A stretch of DNA of 64,000 bases, taken from NCBI GenBank assembly GCA_052388025.1, contig JBQTIP010000020.1, forward strand, positions 1 to 64,000, given 5' to 3'. The stretch is from JBQTIP01 sp052388025 (GTDB lineage: Bacteria > Actinomycetota > UBA4738 > HRBIN12). Shown piece by piece: positions 53,599 through 63,333 of this stretch. The position numbers and the translations under genes are program-made. Each line of letters opens with the position of its first letter. The stretch's first letter is position 1. The notes under the pieces are model-generated. The model was not told where the DNA came from. It saw only the letters and a list, made by a program, of their open reading frames with translations, and did not search any database.

Positions 53599-54693
53599 TC
53601 AACGGCGCGCTTCGACGATACGAGCCCCGCCGAGGAGCTCATCGCCCCGGTAGAACACGACGCTCTGACCGGGTGCGACGCCGCGCTGGGGTACGCGGAA
53701 CTCGACATGAAGGCGGTCGCCGTCGGTCTCGACAACGGCCGGCACGTCGTCTCCCCTGTAGCGCAGCCGGACCTCGGCCTCGAACGGTCCACCCGACGGC
53801 GACTCACCGACGACCCACGACGCCCGGTCGGCCACCAGCCCTCGGCGGGCCAGCAGCTCACCGGGCCCGACCAAGACGCGATTCCGGTCCCCTTCGATGT
53901 CGATCACGTACGTACGCTCGCCGGTGGAGACGCCCAGACCGCGACGCTGGCCGATCGTGTACCGGAACGAGCCGCGATGTGTACCCACGATGGTCCCGTC
54001 CGGGTCCACGATCTCCCCGTCGCGGACGAGGTGCGGCGCATGCTCCTCGAGGAACGCGGCGTGATCGGCGCCCGGTACGAAGCACACCTCCTGCGAGTCC
54101 GGCTTCCGTGCCACACGTAGGCCTAAGCGCTCGGCGTGAGCCCGCGTCTCGGCCTTCGGCATCGAGCCGACCGGGAACAGCGACCGCGCGAGCTGCTCCT
54201 GGCCGAGCATGTGCAGCATGTAGGACTGGTCCTTGCCGCGGTCGACGCCCTTGTGCAGGTGCCAGCGACCGCCCGGGTCCCCTTCGGTTCGCACGTAATG
54301 ACCGGTCGCGACGAAGTCGACCCCGAGCTCGTCGGCGCGCTCGAGGAACGCCCCGAACTTGATGTGCTCGTTGCAGCGGGCACATGGGTTCGGCGTCCGC
54401 CCGGCCTCGTGCTCGGCGAAGAAATCCGCCAGCACCGTCCGCTCGAAGACCGGCGACATGTCCACGACCTCGAAAGGGAACCCGCCGATCCGGGCGACTT
54501 CGGCCGCGTCGGCCCGGGCCTCCGGGCCGCAGCAGCCGTGCTCTACGCCGTCCAGGTACACGAGGTTCATGTGCGACCCCAGCACCTCGTAGCCCCGCTC
54601 GGCGAGCAGGCAGGCGGCGACCGACGAGTCCACCCCGCCCGACATCGCGACCAGGACCGATCCTTTGGAACCCACGGCGTTCGAGGCTAGCAC
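53599..54693 (-). CDS. mnmA: tRNA-specific 2-thiouridylase
   Basis: 364 residues. PP-loop SGGVDSS at residues 18-24 binds ATP; catalytic Cys104 in NPCARC and Cys204 in QEVCF match the two catalytic cysteines of the E. coli enzyme. It adds sulfur to the wobble uridine of tRNA-Lys, -Glu and -Gln. GTG 54693 used; GTG 54675 is a good alternative (VGSKGSVLVA). No IscS-type desulfurase lies adjacent in the window, unlike in many actinobacteria. Confidence 0.96.
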   Translation of the reverse strand: MLASNAVGSKGSVLVAMSGGVDSSVAACLLAERGYEVLGSHMNLVYLDGVEHGCCGPEARADAAEVARIGGFPFEVVDMSPVFERTVLADFFAEHEAGRTPNPCARCNEHIKFGAFLERADELGVDFVATGHYVRTEGDPGGRWHLHKGVDRGKDQSYMLHMLGQEQLARSLFPVGSMPKAETRAHAERLGLRVARKPDSQEVCFVPGADHAAFLEEHAPHLVRDGEIVDPDGTIVGTHRGSFRYTIGQRRGLGVSTGERTYVIDIEGDRNRVLVGPGELLARRGLVADRASWVVGESPSGGPFEAEVRLRYRGDDVPAVVETDGDRLHVEFRVPQRGVAPGQSVVFYRGDELLGGARIVEARR

Positions 54694-54705
54694 GGGGCGG
54701 CGACG

Positions 54706-55338
54706 CTACCGGGTGCGAACGGCCGAGCCAAGGACGTGGGGCTTCGCCAGCAGCGTGCCCGGCTCGTCGAACCGCTCGATCTCCTCGATCTCGAAGCCGG
54801 CCGCCCCGATAGCGGCCACCGAGTCCCGGTTCGGGTGGCAGCCGGCGCCGAAGAATCCCCACGGGCGCTCGAAGCGGTCCTGCCATCGGGCAAATCCCGC
54901 GGCCTGCGCCCGGACGTGCTCATAGAACAGCAGCCGCCCACCGGGTTTCAGCACCCGGCGGGCTTGCCCGAGCGAGGCCTGCACGTCCGTGACCGAGCAG
55001 AGCACGAGGGTCGCGACGACCGTATCCGCGGAGCCATCTGGCAGCGGGAGCGACTCGGCGCCGGCCTCGACCACGCGGACCGGGACCCGCGACTCCGCCG
55101 CCGCCGCGCGCAGGCGCTTCAGCATGTGCGGGTCGGGCTCGGTGGCTAACACCTCGGTCACACCGGCCGGGTAGTGGGGGAAGTTGAGGCCTGTCCCGGC
55201 CCCGATCTCGACGACGACTCCCTCGGCCCGCGAGAGCAGCTTCCGTCGATGTTCGGCAGCGCCTCTCCGCTCGGCGCCCGGCGACAGATGTGCGTAGAAC
55301 CACGCGAAGACCCGATGGCCCTTGTCCGAGCCCTCCAT
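54706..55338 (-). CDS. Class I SAM-dependent methyltransferase, METTL7-like
   Basis: 210 residues from ATG 55338. SAM motif I is VVEIGAGTGLNFPHY; ATEPDPHMLKRL ends strand 2; TLVLCSVTDV and VLKPGGRLLFYEHVRA follow, the order of the METTL7/UbiE group. FGAGCHPNRDS may form the acceptor site. It begins 1 bp after the stop of the broken regulator gene, so it was probably expressed from the same transcript. The acceptor is unknown. Confidence 0.85.
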   Translation of the reverse strand: MEGSDKGHRVFAWFYAHLSPGAERRGAAEHRRKLLSRAEGVVVEIGAGTGLNFPHYPAGVTEVLATEPDPHMLKRLRAAAAESRVPVRVVEAGAESLPLPDGSADTVVATLVLCSVTDVQASLGQARRVLKPGGRLLFYEHVRAQAAGFARWQDRFERPWGFFGAGCHPNRDSVAAIGAAGFEIEEIERFDEPGTLLAKPHVLGSAVRTR

Positions 55339-55339
55339 A

Positions 55340-58300
55340 TCACGAGACCCGGGCCGCGCCGACCCCCGTCCGTTCCAGCCGCTCGAGCCAGGGCCTTGCC
55401 CGCAATCGCTCGAAGATCTCGCGGGCCTCATCGAGCAACGACTTGGCTTCATCGCTACGGCCCTGAGCGACGAGCCACTCGCCGTGCTCGAGAAGCGTCA
55501 CGGCCATCCAGAACGGGACGGCCATCTCCCGGAACATGCCGGTAGCGTTCTTGAAGCCCGGCTCGACCCGATCGGATTCGCCGCGCGACGCCGCGAGGCG
55601 AGAGCGAAATCGGCGCGAGTGCGCGTCCAGATACTGGGGGCGTCGTCCCTGCGGAAGCCCATCGACCACGCCGAGAAGTCGCTCGACCGTGCCTGTGTCT
55701 TCGACCGCGAAGGCGGCCTCCACGGCTTCGACGAACCCATCTTTGACGGCCTCGTGCCCGATTCCCAGATCGTCCCATGCTTCGAAGGCGGCCGACGCCA
55801 GCTCCAGGGCCTCTGCGGCTCTGCCCTCCGCTCGGGCCAGGGCGGCGTCCCCGACGGCGGAGCTGGCACGCTCCTGGACGTCCGCGGACTTGTCGACCTC
55901 GCCGAAGAGCTCGTGGGCTCTCCTCGCTTGCCCGATCTCGCCTCGATGGATGTGGATAAGGGGCACAGCGGCGAGGAGGCAGATGAAGGGGAGCCGAGCT
56001 TGCTGACCGGCCTCCTGCGGGAGCCCGGAGGCCATGTCCAGCGCCTCGTCCCATTCGCCGAGCGCCACCATCGGATATATCTGACCCAGGAACTGCCACT
56101 CCTGCTGGCGGTGGCCGACCCTCCGAGCGAGGGTAAGGCCCTTCACCAGGTACTCGCGCGCCTCCTGGAACACGTCGGACTGGATCCCGGCGTCGACGAG
56201 GTTGAAATAGGCACGGAGGGCCGCCGAGGGGACCTCGTTCTCCAGAGCCATGTCGAGGGCCTTCTGCAACAGCGCGGACGCTTCACGCTTTCGGCCCCTC
56301 ACGAGCAGCGTGATGCTCTTCGTGTTCAGCGCTTGCGAGAGCACCTCCGGGAGCCCCAGCGCCTCGGCGATGTCGAGCGCGGTCTCGATCCGCTCGGCGG
56401 CCGCTTCCGCGTCGCCGGAGAAGTACAGCAGCCGGCCCACCTCCGCAGCGAGCGTCGCCAGGTCTTCGTCCGGCTCCTCGCCGGAGAGCACCTTGAAGGA
56501 GCCATCCATCCGCTCGACGGCCTCGGCGAAGCGGCCCTGTCCCACATGACCTCCGCGAGCCGCGCCGAGACGCGAGCCGCCGGATGGGTCTGCCCGTGCG
56601 CCTCGAACGCAGCGATCGACCGCTCGAAACGCTCGGTCGCCACCTCGCCCCTCCCTCCCTTCCACGCCATCATGCCCGCGCGCTCGAGCAGCCCGGCTTC
56701 TTCCAGGGGCTCCTCCGCGAGCTCCGCCGCCTGCTCGAAGTGGCGCTGCGCCTCCGCGCTGGCGGCCAGCGACTCCGCGCGCTCCCCGGCCCTGATCAGC
56801 ATCTCCTTCGCCTTGACCCTGATCGCATCCGCGTCGTCCGCGTCGGGGGCTGTCCGATACGCGTCGAGGTAATGCGCCGCGACCACCTCGACGATCTCCT
56901 CCTCCTCGGCGCCCAAGCCGGATTCGAGGAACGTCGCCGCGGCGAGGTGGCGCCCCCTACGCTCCTTCTTCGACATCGTGTCGTAGGCGACCTTCTTCAC
57001 CAGGTCCTGGAGGAAGCCGTACTGCCCTCGCTCGGGCGACATCGGGTCGGCGGAGAGCGAGAGCACCTCCTTCCGGACCAGGGACGACAGAAGCGCCTCC
57101 AGCTCGTCCTCGGCGAAGCCCGTCATCGCCGAGAGCCCCCGGATCGTGAACGTGCGGCCCAGGACGGAAGCGTCCTGAAGCATGCGGCGCTCCTCCGCCG
57201 CGAGGCCGTCGAGGCGCGCGGCGATCAACGCCTGGAGCGTCTCGGGCACCTCCAGCGTCTCGATCGGTCCCTCGGTTCGGTACGCGTTCCCCTCGCGGAC
57301 GATGAGCCCCCGGTCGAGCAACATCCGCACCGTCTCGACCGCGTAGAACGGGACGCCCTCGGCCCGATCGAGAATCCGCGCCCGGAGGTCGTCGGGTAGG
57401 CCGGGGACCGGTCCCGTCAGGAGCGTCTCCATCGCCTCCGGCGGCAGCGGCTCGAGGAACTGGGACGTGAACGCCCTCTTGCCGGCTCCCCAGGTCGGAC
57501 GTCGCTCCATCAGCTCGGGCCGGGCGAGCGTGAGCACGAAGATCGGGTGGTCGCGGGACCAGTCCAGCACGTATTCGACGAAGTCCAGCAACGCGCTGTC
57601 CGCCCAATGGACGTCCTCGAAGACCAGCACCACCGGCAGGGTCTCCGACATGCGCTCGAAGAGGATCCGCCAGGCCGAGAACAGGTTCTCCTGGTCGCCG
57701 GGGCCGCGGTCTTCGAGGCCGAGCAGCTGGGCGAGGCGCGGCTCGACGAACCGGCGCTCGGCGGGATCCGGTACGTGCTCGTCGATGGCGGCCCGGAGCT
57801 TCTCGGAGGCGGACCGCGCCTCCTCGTCCTCGACGATCCCGGCGCGCATGCGCACCATCTCGGCCAGCGCCCAGAAGGCGACGCCCTCGCCATAGGCCAG
57901 GCAGCGGCCGTGGTGCCATCACGCGTCGACGGCCAAACCGTCGATGTACTTCTCGAATTCCCAGGCCAGGCGGGACTTCCCAATCCCCCCGATCCCCATG
58001 ACCGAGACGATGTGCGCCTTGCGCTCCTCAGCGCAGGCGTGGAAGAGCTCCTTGATCAGACGTAGCTCCCTGTCGCGCCCGACGAACGGGGGCTCGATGC
58101 CGGCCGACTTCACCGCGCCGCGGCGCAACCCGACGACGCGGACGGCTCGCCAAAGCGGTATCGGCTCCGCTTTCCCCTTCAGCTCGTGTGCGCCGGCCTC
58201 CTCGTAGACGATCGCGGCCTCGGAGGCCCGCCTAGTGGCCTCGCCTACGTAAACCGCTCCTGGCGGCGCGACGGACTGGGCCCTTGAAGCCGTGTTGACG

Positions 58301-58878
58301 AGGTTACCGGCCACCATGCCCTGGCCCTCGGCGCCGATCGTCACGGCGGCCTCGCCGGTCAGCACACCGGCGCGGGCCCGAAGGTCGGGCGCTCCCACCT
58401 CCTGCCCGAGGGCCGCCACGGCGGCGGTGAGGTCGAGGGCGGCGCGGACCGCCCGCTCGGGGTCGTCCTCGTTGGCGGTGGGCGCGCCCCATACCGCCAT
58501 GACCGCGTCACCGATGAACTTCTCGATCGTGCCTCCGTAGCGCACGATCAGCTGGCGGCAGGTGTCGAAGTACCGCGTGAGGAGCTCGCGGACCTCCTCG
58601 GCGTCCCTGTCCTCCGACAACGTGGTGAATCCCACGAGATCGGCGAACAGGACCGAGACCAGGCGGCGCTCGGCGACTGGCGCCTCGCGCGCGGCTGCGG
58701 TCGGGGGCGGTGAGGCCGACGCGACTGCCGACAGCGCACCGCCGCATTCGCCGCAGAACTTCAGGCCGGGAGCATTGGCCGTCCCGCAGCTTGGACAGGC
58801 GACCGCGAGCGGCTTCCCGCACTCTCCGCAGAACTTCCGGCCCGGTTCGTTCTCCGTGCCGCACGCCGTGCAGCGCAT
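55340..58878 (-). pseudogene. Adenylyl/guanylyl cyclase-AAA ATPase-TPR regulator, broken twice
   Basis: ATG 58878 opens two N-terminal zinc ribbons (CTACG..CGECG, CPSCG..CGECG), a class III cyclase domain (FADLVGFTTL, GDAVMAVWGAP, NLVNTASR with both metal-Asp and transition-state residues), and a P-loop ATPase (MGIGGIGKSR). A TGA at 57921-57919 falls where a Trp is expected (before WHHGRCLAYGEG), and 56535-56537 has lost one base, moving the TPR half to another frame. With both repaired the protein is about 1179 residues. Such proteins are large actinobacterial signalling regulators. It is probably inactive as written, unless the changes are assembly errors. Confidence 0.88.
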
Positions 58879-58881
58879 GTG

Positions 58882-58907
58882 CTCCCCTCGACGGACTGCC
58901 AGGGGAG
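58882..58907 (-). promoter_or_regulatory. Hairpin masking the regulator's ribosome site
   Basis: CTCCCCT (58882-58888) and AGGGGAG (58901-58907) are a perfect 7-bp inverted repeat with a 12-base loop. Read on the minus strand, the Shine-Dalgarno AGGGGAG three bases before ATG 58878 would be paired with CTCCCCT upstream, so translation could be kept low until the stem opens. Confidence 0.35.
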
Positions 58908-58985
58908 AGCGTATCGGAGGCGCCCCGGTCCGTGCGGCCCTCCCGCTGCGGGTATCCTCCCCTCTATCGCTCGTCCCGAGGAACG

Positions 58986-59759
58986 GTGTTATTGAACGTC
59001 GTCGTCCTAGCGAAGTACGTTCCGGAGCCCCAGGGCGTCCCGAAGATGGGCCCCGACTTCCTGCTCGTCCGGGAGGGCGTGGAGGGAGCGCTCGACCCGG
59101 GCGACGAGTACGCCCTCGAGGCCGGGCTCCAGATCGCCGAGTCATCCGGCGGCGAGGTCACGGTCGTCTCCATGGGCCCGGAGCCGGCCATGGCCGCCAT
59201 CCGCCGGGCCCTTTCGATGGGCGCCCACCGGGCCGTTCTCGTCACCGACGACGCCCTGCGGGGCGCCGACGCGTTGGTGACAGCCAGGGTCCTCGCGGCG
59301 GCCGTCCGGCGTGCCCCGTTCGACCTCGTCATCGCGGGCGTGGAGTCCACCGACGGCTACACGGGGACGCTCGCCATGACCGTCGCGGAGCTGCTCGGGG
59401 TACCGAGCGCCACCTTCGCCCGACGCCTCGAGGTCGCCGACGGAGCCCTCCGCGTCGAGCGGCAGACCGAGGCCGGATACGACGTCGTCGAGTGCCCGCT
59501 CCCGGCAGTCGCCACCGTGACGGCCGGCGCCACCGAGCCCCGATACCCCACGCTGAAGGGGATCATGCAGGCGAAGCAGAAGCCCGTCGAGCGGCTCTCC
59601 GTCGCCGACCTCGGCCTGTCGCCCGGCCAGGTGACGCCGACGCAAGCGGTCGTCGCCGTCGAGGCCGCGCCCGAGAAGGGACCGGGCGAGGTGATCCAGG
59701 GCGGGGACGACGCAGCCGCCCGGGTCGCCGACCTCCTCTCCGAGGCGAAGGTGATCTGA
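58986..59759 (+). CDS. etfB: Electron transfer flavoprotein subunit beta
   Basis: 257 residues from GTG 58986, with GAGGAA just upstream (TTG 58992 also possible). VLAKYVPEP, DEYALEAGLQI, and the conserved C-terminal ATEPRYPTLKGIMQAKQKP signature identify beta subunits, which bind AMP and hold the FAD in the alpha/beta dimer. It passes electrons from acyl-CoA and other dehydrogenases to the membrane quinone pool. The stop is followed one base later by etfA. It is divergent from the regulator gene with 107 bp between starts. Confidence 0.97.
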   Translation: MLLNVVVLAKYVPEPQGVPKMGPDFLLVREGVEGALDPGDEYALEAGLQIAESSGGEVTVVSMGPEPAMAAIRRALSMGAHRAVLVTDDALRGADALVTARVLAAAVRRAPFDLVIAGVESTDGYTGTLAMTVAELLGVPSATFARRLEVADGALRVERQTEAGYDVVECPLPAVATVTAGATEPRYPTLKGIMQAKQKPVERLSVADLGLSPGQVTPTQAVVAVEAAPEKGPGEVIQGGDDAAARVADLLSEAKVI

Positions 59760-59760
59760 C

Positions 59761-60720
59761 GTGGCGAAGGTGTGGGTGTACGCGGACGTAGGCTCGAACG
59801 GGGCGAGCCCCGGCGCCCTCGAGCTGCTCACGAAGGCCCGGTCCCTGGCCGACACCGTCGAGGCCGTCGCCCTGGGACCGGGAGCCACGGACGCCGCGCC
59901 CGCCCTCGGCAAGCACGGGGCGCAGACGGTTTACGCAAGCGACGACGGCGTCTATCGCGAGTACCTCGCCCAGCCCGCGGCCCACGCGCTCGCCGAGCTG
60001 GCCGCCGAGCACAGCCCGAACCTGATCCTCTTCGCGATGAGCTACGACTCACGGGACGTGGCCGGGCGCCTCCAGGCGAAGACCGGCTCCACTCTCATGA
60101 GCAACGCCACCGACGTGCTCGGCCTCGATCGGGCCCGGACGGAGATCTTCGGCGGGACGAAGATCGTGGACGTCGAGCTCGGCGGCCCCGACCCCAAGCT
60201 CGTCGCCGTCCGGCCGAAGTCGTTCCCCGCCGAGCCGTCGGGAGAAACGGCGAACGTCGTCGCCGTCACGATCGAGATCCCGAATGACCTGCGGCTGGCC
60301 CGTCGGACGGAGCAGCACGAGGAAACCGCAACGGGGCCGAAGCTCGAGGAGGCCAAGGTCGTGATCGCGGGCGGCCGGGGCCTTCAGGACCCCTCGAACT
60401 TCGCCCTACTGGACCAGCTCGCGGCCTCCATCGGCCACGCCGCGGTGGGCGCTAGCCGCGCCGTTGTGGACTCGGGCTGGGTGCCGTACAACCGCCAGAT
60501 CGGGCAGACCGGCAAGACCGTGAAGCCCGAGGTCTACATCGCCGTCGGGATCAGCGGCGCGACGCAGCATCTCGTGGGCATGAAGCAGTCCAAGCGGATC
60601 GTCGCGATCAACAAGGACCCAGACGCCCCGATCTTCAAGATCGCGGACCTCGGGGTCGTGGGCGACGCGCTTACCTTGATACCACGGGTCATCGAGCAGA
60701 TCCAGGCCCGCAAGGGCTGA
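59761..60720 (+). CDS. etfA: Electron transfer flavoprotein subunit alpha
   Basis: 319 residues from GTG 59761. The C-terminal FAD domain carries AGGRGLQDP, GASRAVVDSGWVPYNRQIGQTGKTV and ISGATQHLVGM, all standard. With EtfB it links dehydrogenases (fatty acid, amino acid and amine oxidation) to respiration. The catabolic enzymes in the window could use it. The gene follows etfB by one base and precedes pabB by 39 bp. Confidence 0.97.
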   Translation: MAKVWVYADVGSNGASPGALELLTKARSLADTVEAVALGPGATDAAPALGKHGAQTVYASDDGVYREYLAQPAAHALAELAAEHSPNLILFAMSYDSRDVAGRLQAKTGSTLMSNATDVLGLDRARTEIFGGTKIVDVELGGPDPKLVAVRPKSFPAEPSGETANVVAVTIEIPNDLRLARRTEQHEETATGPKLEEAKVVIAGGRGLQDPSNFALLDQLAASIGHAAVGASRAVVDSGWVPYNRQIGQTGKTVKPEVYIAVGISGATQHLVGMKQSKRIVAINKDPDAPIFKIADLGVVGDALTLIPRVIEQIQARKG

Positions 60721-60759
60721 GCGCCGGATGGGCGCCCTCTCCCGCTCCGGAGCTTCGCA

Positions 60760-62535
60760 GTGATCGAGGTGCGGTTCGACGACCTGACGCCGGGCGGCTC
60801 CTCGTTCCGGCTCGTCGGACCGGTCGGCGTCGTGGAGGCCCACCGGACGGACGAGGTTCCGTCCGCGATCGAAGCGCTCGAGGCCGCCGCAGTCCGGGGG
60901 CTGTGGGGGGCCGGGTTCGTCGCCTACGAGGCCGCCCCCGGGCTCGATCCCGCTCTCACCGTTCGCCCGCGTGAGCCGAAGGGCCCGTTCGCCCGCCTCC
61001 CGCTCGTGTGGTTCGCCATGTTCGAAGGCCGGGAGGAGCACGCCCCGCCCGAGCCCCCGCCCGACGGGCCGGTCCAGCCGGTGGAGTCCCCATGGCGCCC
61101 GTCGATCGGCCGCGCGACCTACGACTCATCGATCGCGCGCATCCGCGAGCACATCGCCGACGGCGACACGTACCAGATCAACTACACGTTCCGGCTCCGG
61201 GCCGAGTCCCAAGGCGAGGAACGCGATTTCTACCGCGACCTCTGCCTCGCGCAGCGAGCGGCGTACTGCGCCTACCTGAGCACGGGCCGGTATCGCGTGC
61301 TGTCGGCCTCCCCGGAGCTGTTCTTCCGGATCGACGGCCCGCGGATCACCACCCGGCCGATGAAGGGCACGGCGCCCCGCGGACGCTGGCCGGCTGAGGA
61401 CGAGGCGGCGGCCGGGCGCCTGCAAGCCTCCGCGAAGGATCGCGCGGAGAACGCGATGATCGTCGACCTGCTCCGCAACGACCTCGGCCGCATGGCCGAG
61501 ACCGGCTCGGTCGAGGTTGACCACATGTTCGAGGCCGAACGGTACGAGACGGTCTGGCAGCTCACCTCGACGATCGGCGCACGCCTCCGGCCCGGGACCG
61601 GGCTGGCCGGCGTCTTCCGCGCTCTCTTTCCCAGCGGCTCCGTGACGGGCGCGCCCAAGGTGAGCAGCACGCGGATCATCGCCGGCCTCGAGGACTCGCC
61701 GAGGGGCGTCTACACGGGCGCAGTCGGCTGGGTCGCGCCGCACGGCTCGGGCGGTCCGTCGGCCTCGTTCAACGTCGCCATCCGGACCGTGGTCCTCGAC
61801 ACGGAGGCGGGCATCGCGGAGTACGGGACCGGCGGCGGCATCACGTGGGATTCCTCGGCCGCAGGGGAGTACGACGAGGCCGTGACCAAGGCCCAGGTGC
61901 TCACTCTGAGGCGCCCGCGCTTCGACCTGCTCGAGACGCTTCGACACGAGCCGGAGCGAGGGTTCCTCCGGCTCGCCGAGCACCTCGAGCGCCTCTCCGG
62001 ATCTGCGCGCTACTTCGGGTTCCGGTTCGACCCCGAGGCGGCTTCACGGGCCCTCGAGAAGGCGGCGGCCGATCTGGGCGAGGAGGTCGCGCGCGTCCGC
62101 CTCACGCTGGCGAAGTACGGCGACGTGGCCGCGTCGGCCACACGGCTCCCGCCGGCGCCGGACGGACCCGTACGTCTCGCGGTGGACGACGAGCCGGTCG
62201 ACCCCGACGACGTGATGCTCTTCCACAAGACCACTCACCGCGACGCCTACCTTCGGCGGGAGCGGCGGCACCCGGAGGCCGGCGACGTGATCCTGGTGAA
62301 CACGCGAGGAGAGGTCACCGAGACCACCATCGCCAACCTCGCCGTCCGCCTGGACGGACGCTGGTGGACCCCGCCGCTCGACTCGGGGCTCCTCCCCGGC
62401 GTCTACCGGACCGTGCTGCTACGTGAGGGGAAGCTCGACGAGCGGCCCATCAGGATCGAGGACCTCGCGGCTGCGGAGGAGATCGCGCTGGTCTCCTCGG
62501 TAAGGCTGTGGCGGAAGGCGGTACTGATCGGATGA
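60760..62535 (+). CDS. pabB: Fused aminodeoxychorismate synthase component I and lyase
   Basis: 591 residues. The first about 380 are the chorismate-binding PabB domain (DGDTYQINYTFRL, RPMKGTAPRG, GAPKVSSTRIIAGLE, GTGGGITWDS), and the rest is a fold type IV PabC lyase (LLETLRHEP; PLP lysine in FHKTTHRDAYL; NTRGEVTETTIANL). The fusion makes 4-aminobenzoate for folate in one chain; the glutaminase PabA must come from elsewhere. GTG 60760 used. A 4-bp ATGA overlap couples it to the next small gene. Confidence 0.93.
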   Translation: MIEVRFDDLTPGGSSFRLVGPVGVVEAHRTDEVPSAIEALEAAAVRGLWGAGFVAYEAAPGLDPALTVRPREPKGPFARLPLVWFAMFEGREEHAPPEPPPDGPVQPVESPWRPSIGRATYDSSIARIREHIADGDTYQINYTFRLRAESQGEERDFYRDLCLAQRAAYCAYLSTGRYRVLSASPELFFRIDGPRITTRPMKGTAPRGRWPAEDEAAAGRLQASAKDRAENAMIVDLLRNDLGRMAETGSVEVDHMFEAERYETVWQLTSTIGARLRPGTGLAGVFRALFPSGSVTGAPKVSSTRIIAGLEDSPRGVYTGAVGWVAPHGSGGPSASFNVAIRTVVLDTEAGIAEYGTGGGITWDSSAAGEYDEAVTKAQVLTLRRPRFDLLETLRHEPERGFLRLAEHLERLSGSARYFGFRFDPEAASRALEKAAADLGEEVARVRLTLAKYGDVAASATRLPPAPDGPVRLAVDDEPVDPDDVMLFHKTTHRDAYLRRERRHPEAGDVILVNTRGEVTETTIANLAVRLDGRWWTPPLDSGLLPGVYRTVLLREGKLDERPIRIEDLAAAEEIALVSSVRLWRKAVLIG

Positions 62536-62783
62536 GCCGCCGACGGGTTCCCCACGATCCGAACGTCGTCACCGTCTACCTCGGTCAATTCACGCGTGAA
62601 GGCGCGAACCGGATCGCCGGCGAGCTGGAGAAGGCCGGGATCGTCTGGTGGTACAAGGAGCCGGGGCTCATCAGCCAGATCTGGGAGTACGGCGTTCGCC
62701 TCTTCGTCGACAGGAATCGCCTGGCGGACGCCAAGTCGATCGTCGACCGGTTGCGGACGAAGAGCGAGAGCCCCGGCGGCTGA
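62532..62783 (+). CDS. Small conserved protein, DUF2007-like
   Basis: 83 residues from ATG 62532, overlapping the pabB stop by 4 bp. The pattern VTVYLGQFTREGANRIAGELEKAGIVWWYKEPG, broken here over two strands, and LFVDRNRLADAKSIV recalls DUF2007-type putative signal-transducing or ferredoxin-like domains. No catalytic residues stand out. It ends the etf-pabB unit and is followed by a strong hairpin. Confidence 0.7.
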   Translation: MSRRRVPHDPNVVTVYLGQFTREGANRIAGELEKAGIVWWYKEPGLISQIWEYGVRLFVDRNRLADAKSIVDRLRTKSESPGG

Positions 62784-62944
62784 GGCTCGGGCGCGGAGCT
62801 CCCCTGAGACGGTTTCGTTCCGGCGACACGCCCCAGGTCGCGCACGAACCGCCTCTCCCCGAGACCGCGATCCGGGGGGAGCGGTCTCTCCCAGAGTGCT
62901 CGGCCTCACGGCGCACAGCCGTTACCCGAGAGGCCCGGAAAGCC

Positions 62945-62972
62945 GGAAGCCCTCCCGGCCGGGAGGGCTTCC
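62945..62972. terminator. Strong two-way hairpin terminator
   Basis: GGAAGCCCTCCC (62945-62956), GGCC loop, GGGAGGGCTTCC (62961-62972): a perfect 12-bp stem with 4-base loop, in a gap between convergent genes (62783 and 63000). There is no T-run, but such stable structures end transcription in GC-rich actinobacteria. Confidence 0.65.
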
Positions 62973-62999
62973 TGTGGGGCCTGGGTCGATCGCTCGGCG

Positions 63000-63203
63000 C
63001 TAGGCCGCTTCCTTGCGCCTGCGCTTTCCTCGCGAGATGAACTCGTGCACGGGTTCGTGCTGCCAGCAGAACTGCCAGCGGTTGTATATCGACAGCTTCG
63101 TCTGGCATCCCTCGGCCGCGCAGACGCGGCCCTCCGGATAGGTGCGGTTCGCTCGCGGGAGCTCGCGGATCCGCGCCCCCCGGTAGACGCTGTCTGATGG
63201 CAT
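63000..63203 (-). CDS. Small zinc-binding protein
   Basis: 67 residues from ATG 63203. CAAEGCQTKLS and FCWQHEP form a C-x4-C...C-x2-H site, a small zinc ribbon. It has a basic end (SRGKRRRKEAA). I believe similar short proteins occur in actinobacteria, with no known role. It may bind nucleic acid. No clear operon partner. Confidence 0.65.
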   Translation of the reverse strand: MPSDSVYRGARIRELPRANRTYPEGRVCAAEGCQTKLSIYNRWQFCWQHEPVHEFISRGKRRRKEAA

Positions 63204-63333
63204 CGTTCTGTCCCTCGCTTCGGGCTACGGGCGGGTCCCGCGCTGAAGATTCCTCATGTATTCGAACGATGAGGGGCTACGGTTCGTTCCCGAGTGGAGA
63301 TGCGGAACTAGCGGAAAACCCGGGGTGACCGCC

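Noticed and set aside
57919..57921. TGA read as Trp or selenocysteine
   Set aside because: TGA is a normal stop for many genes in the window and no SECIS-like element or selenoprotein gene was seen.
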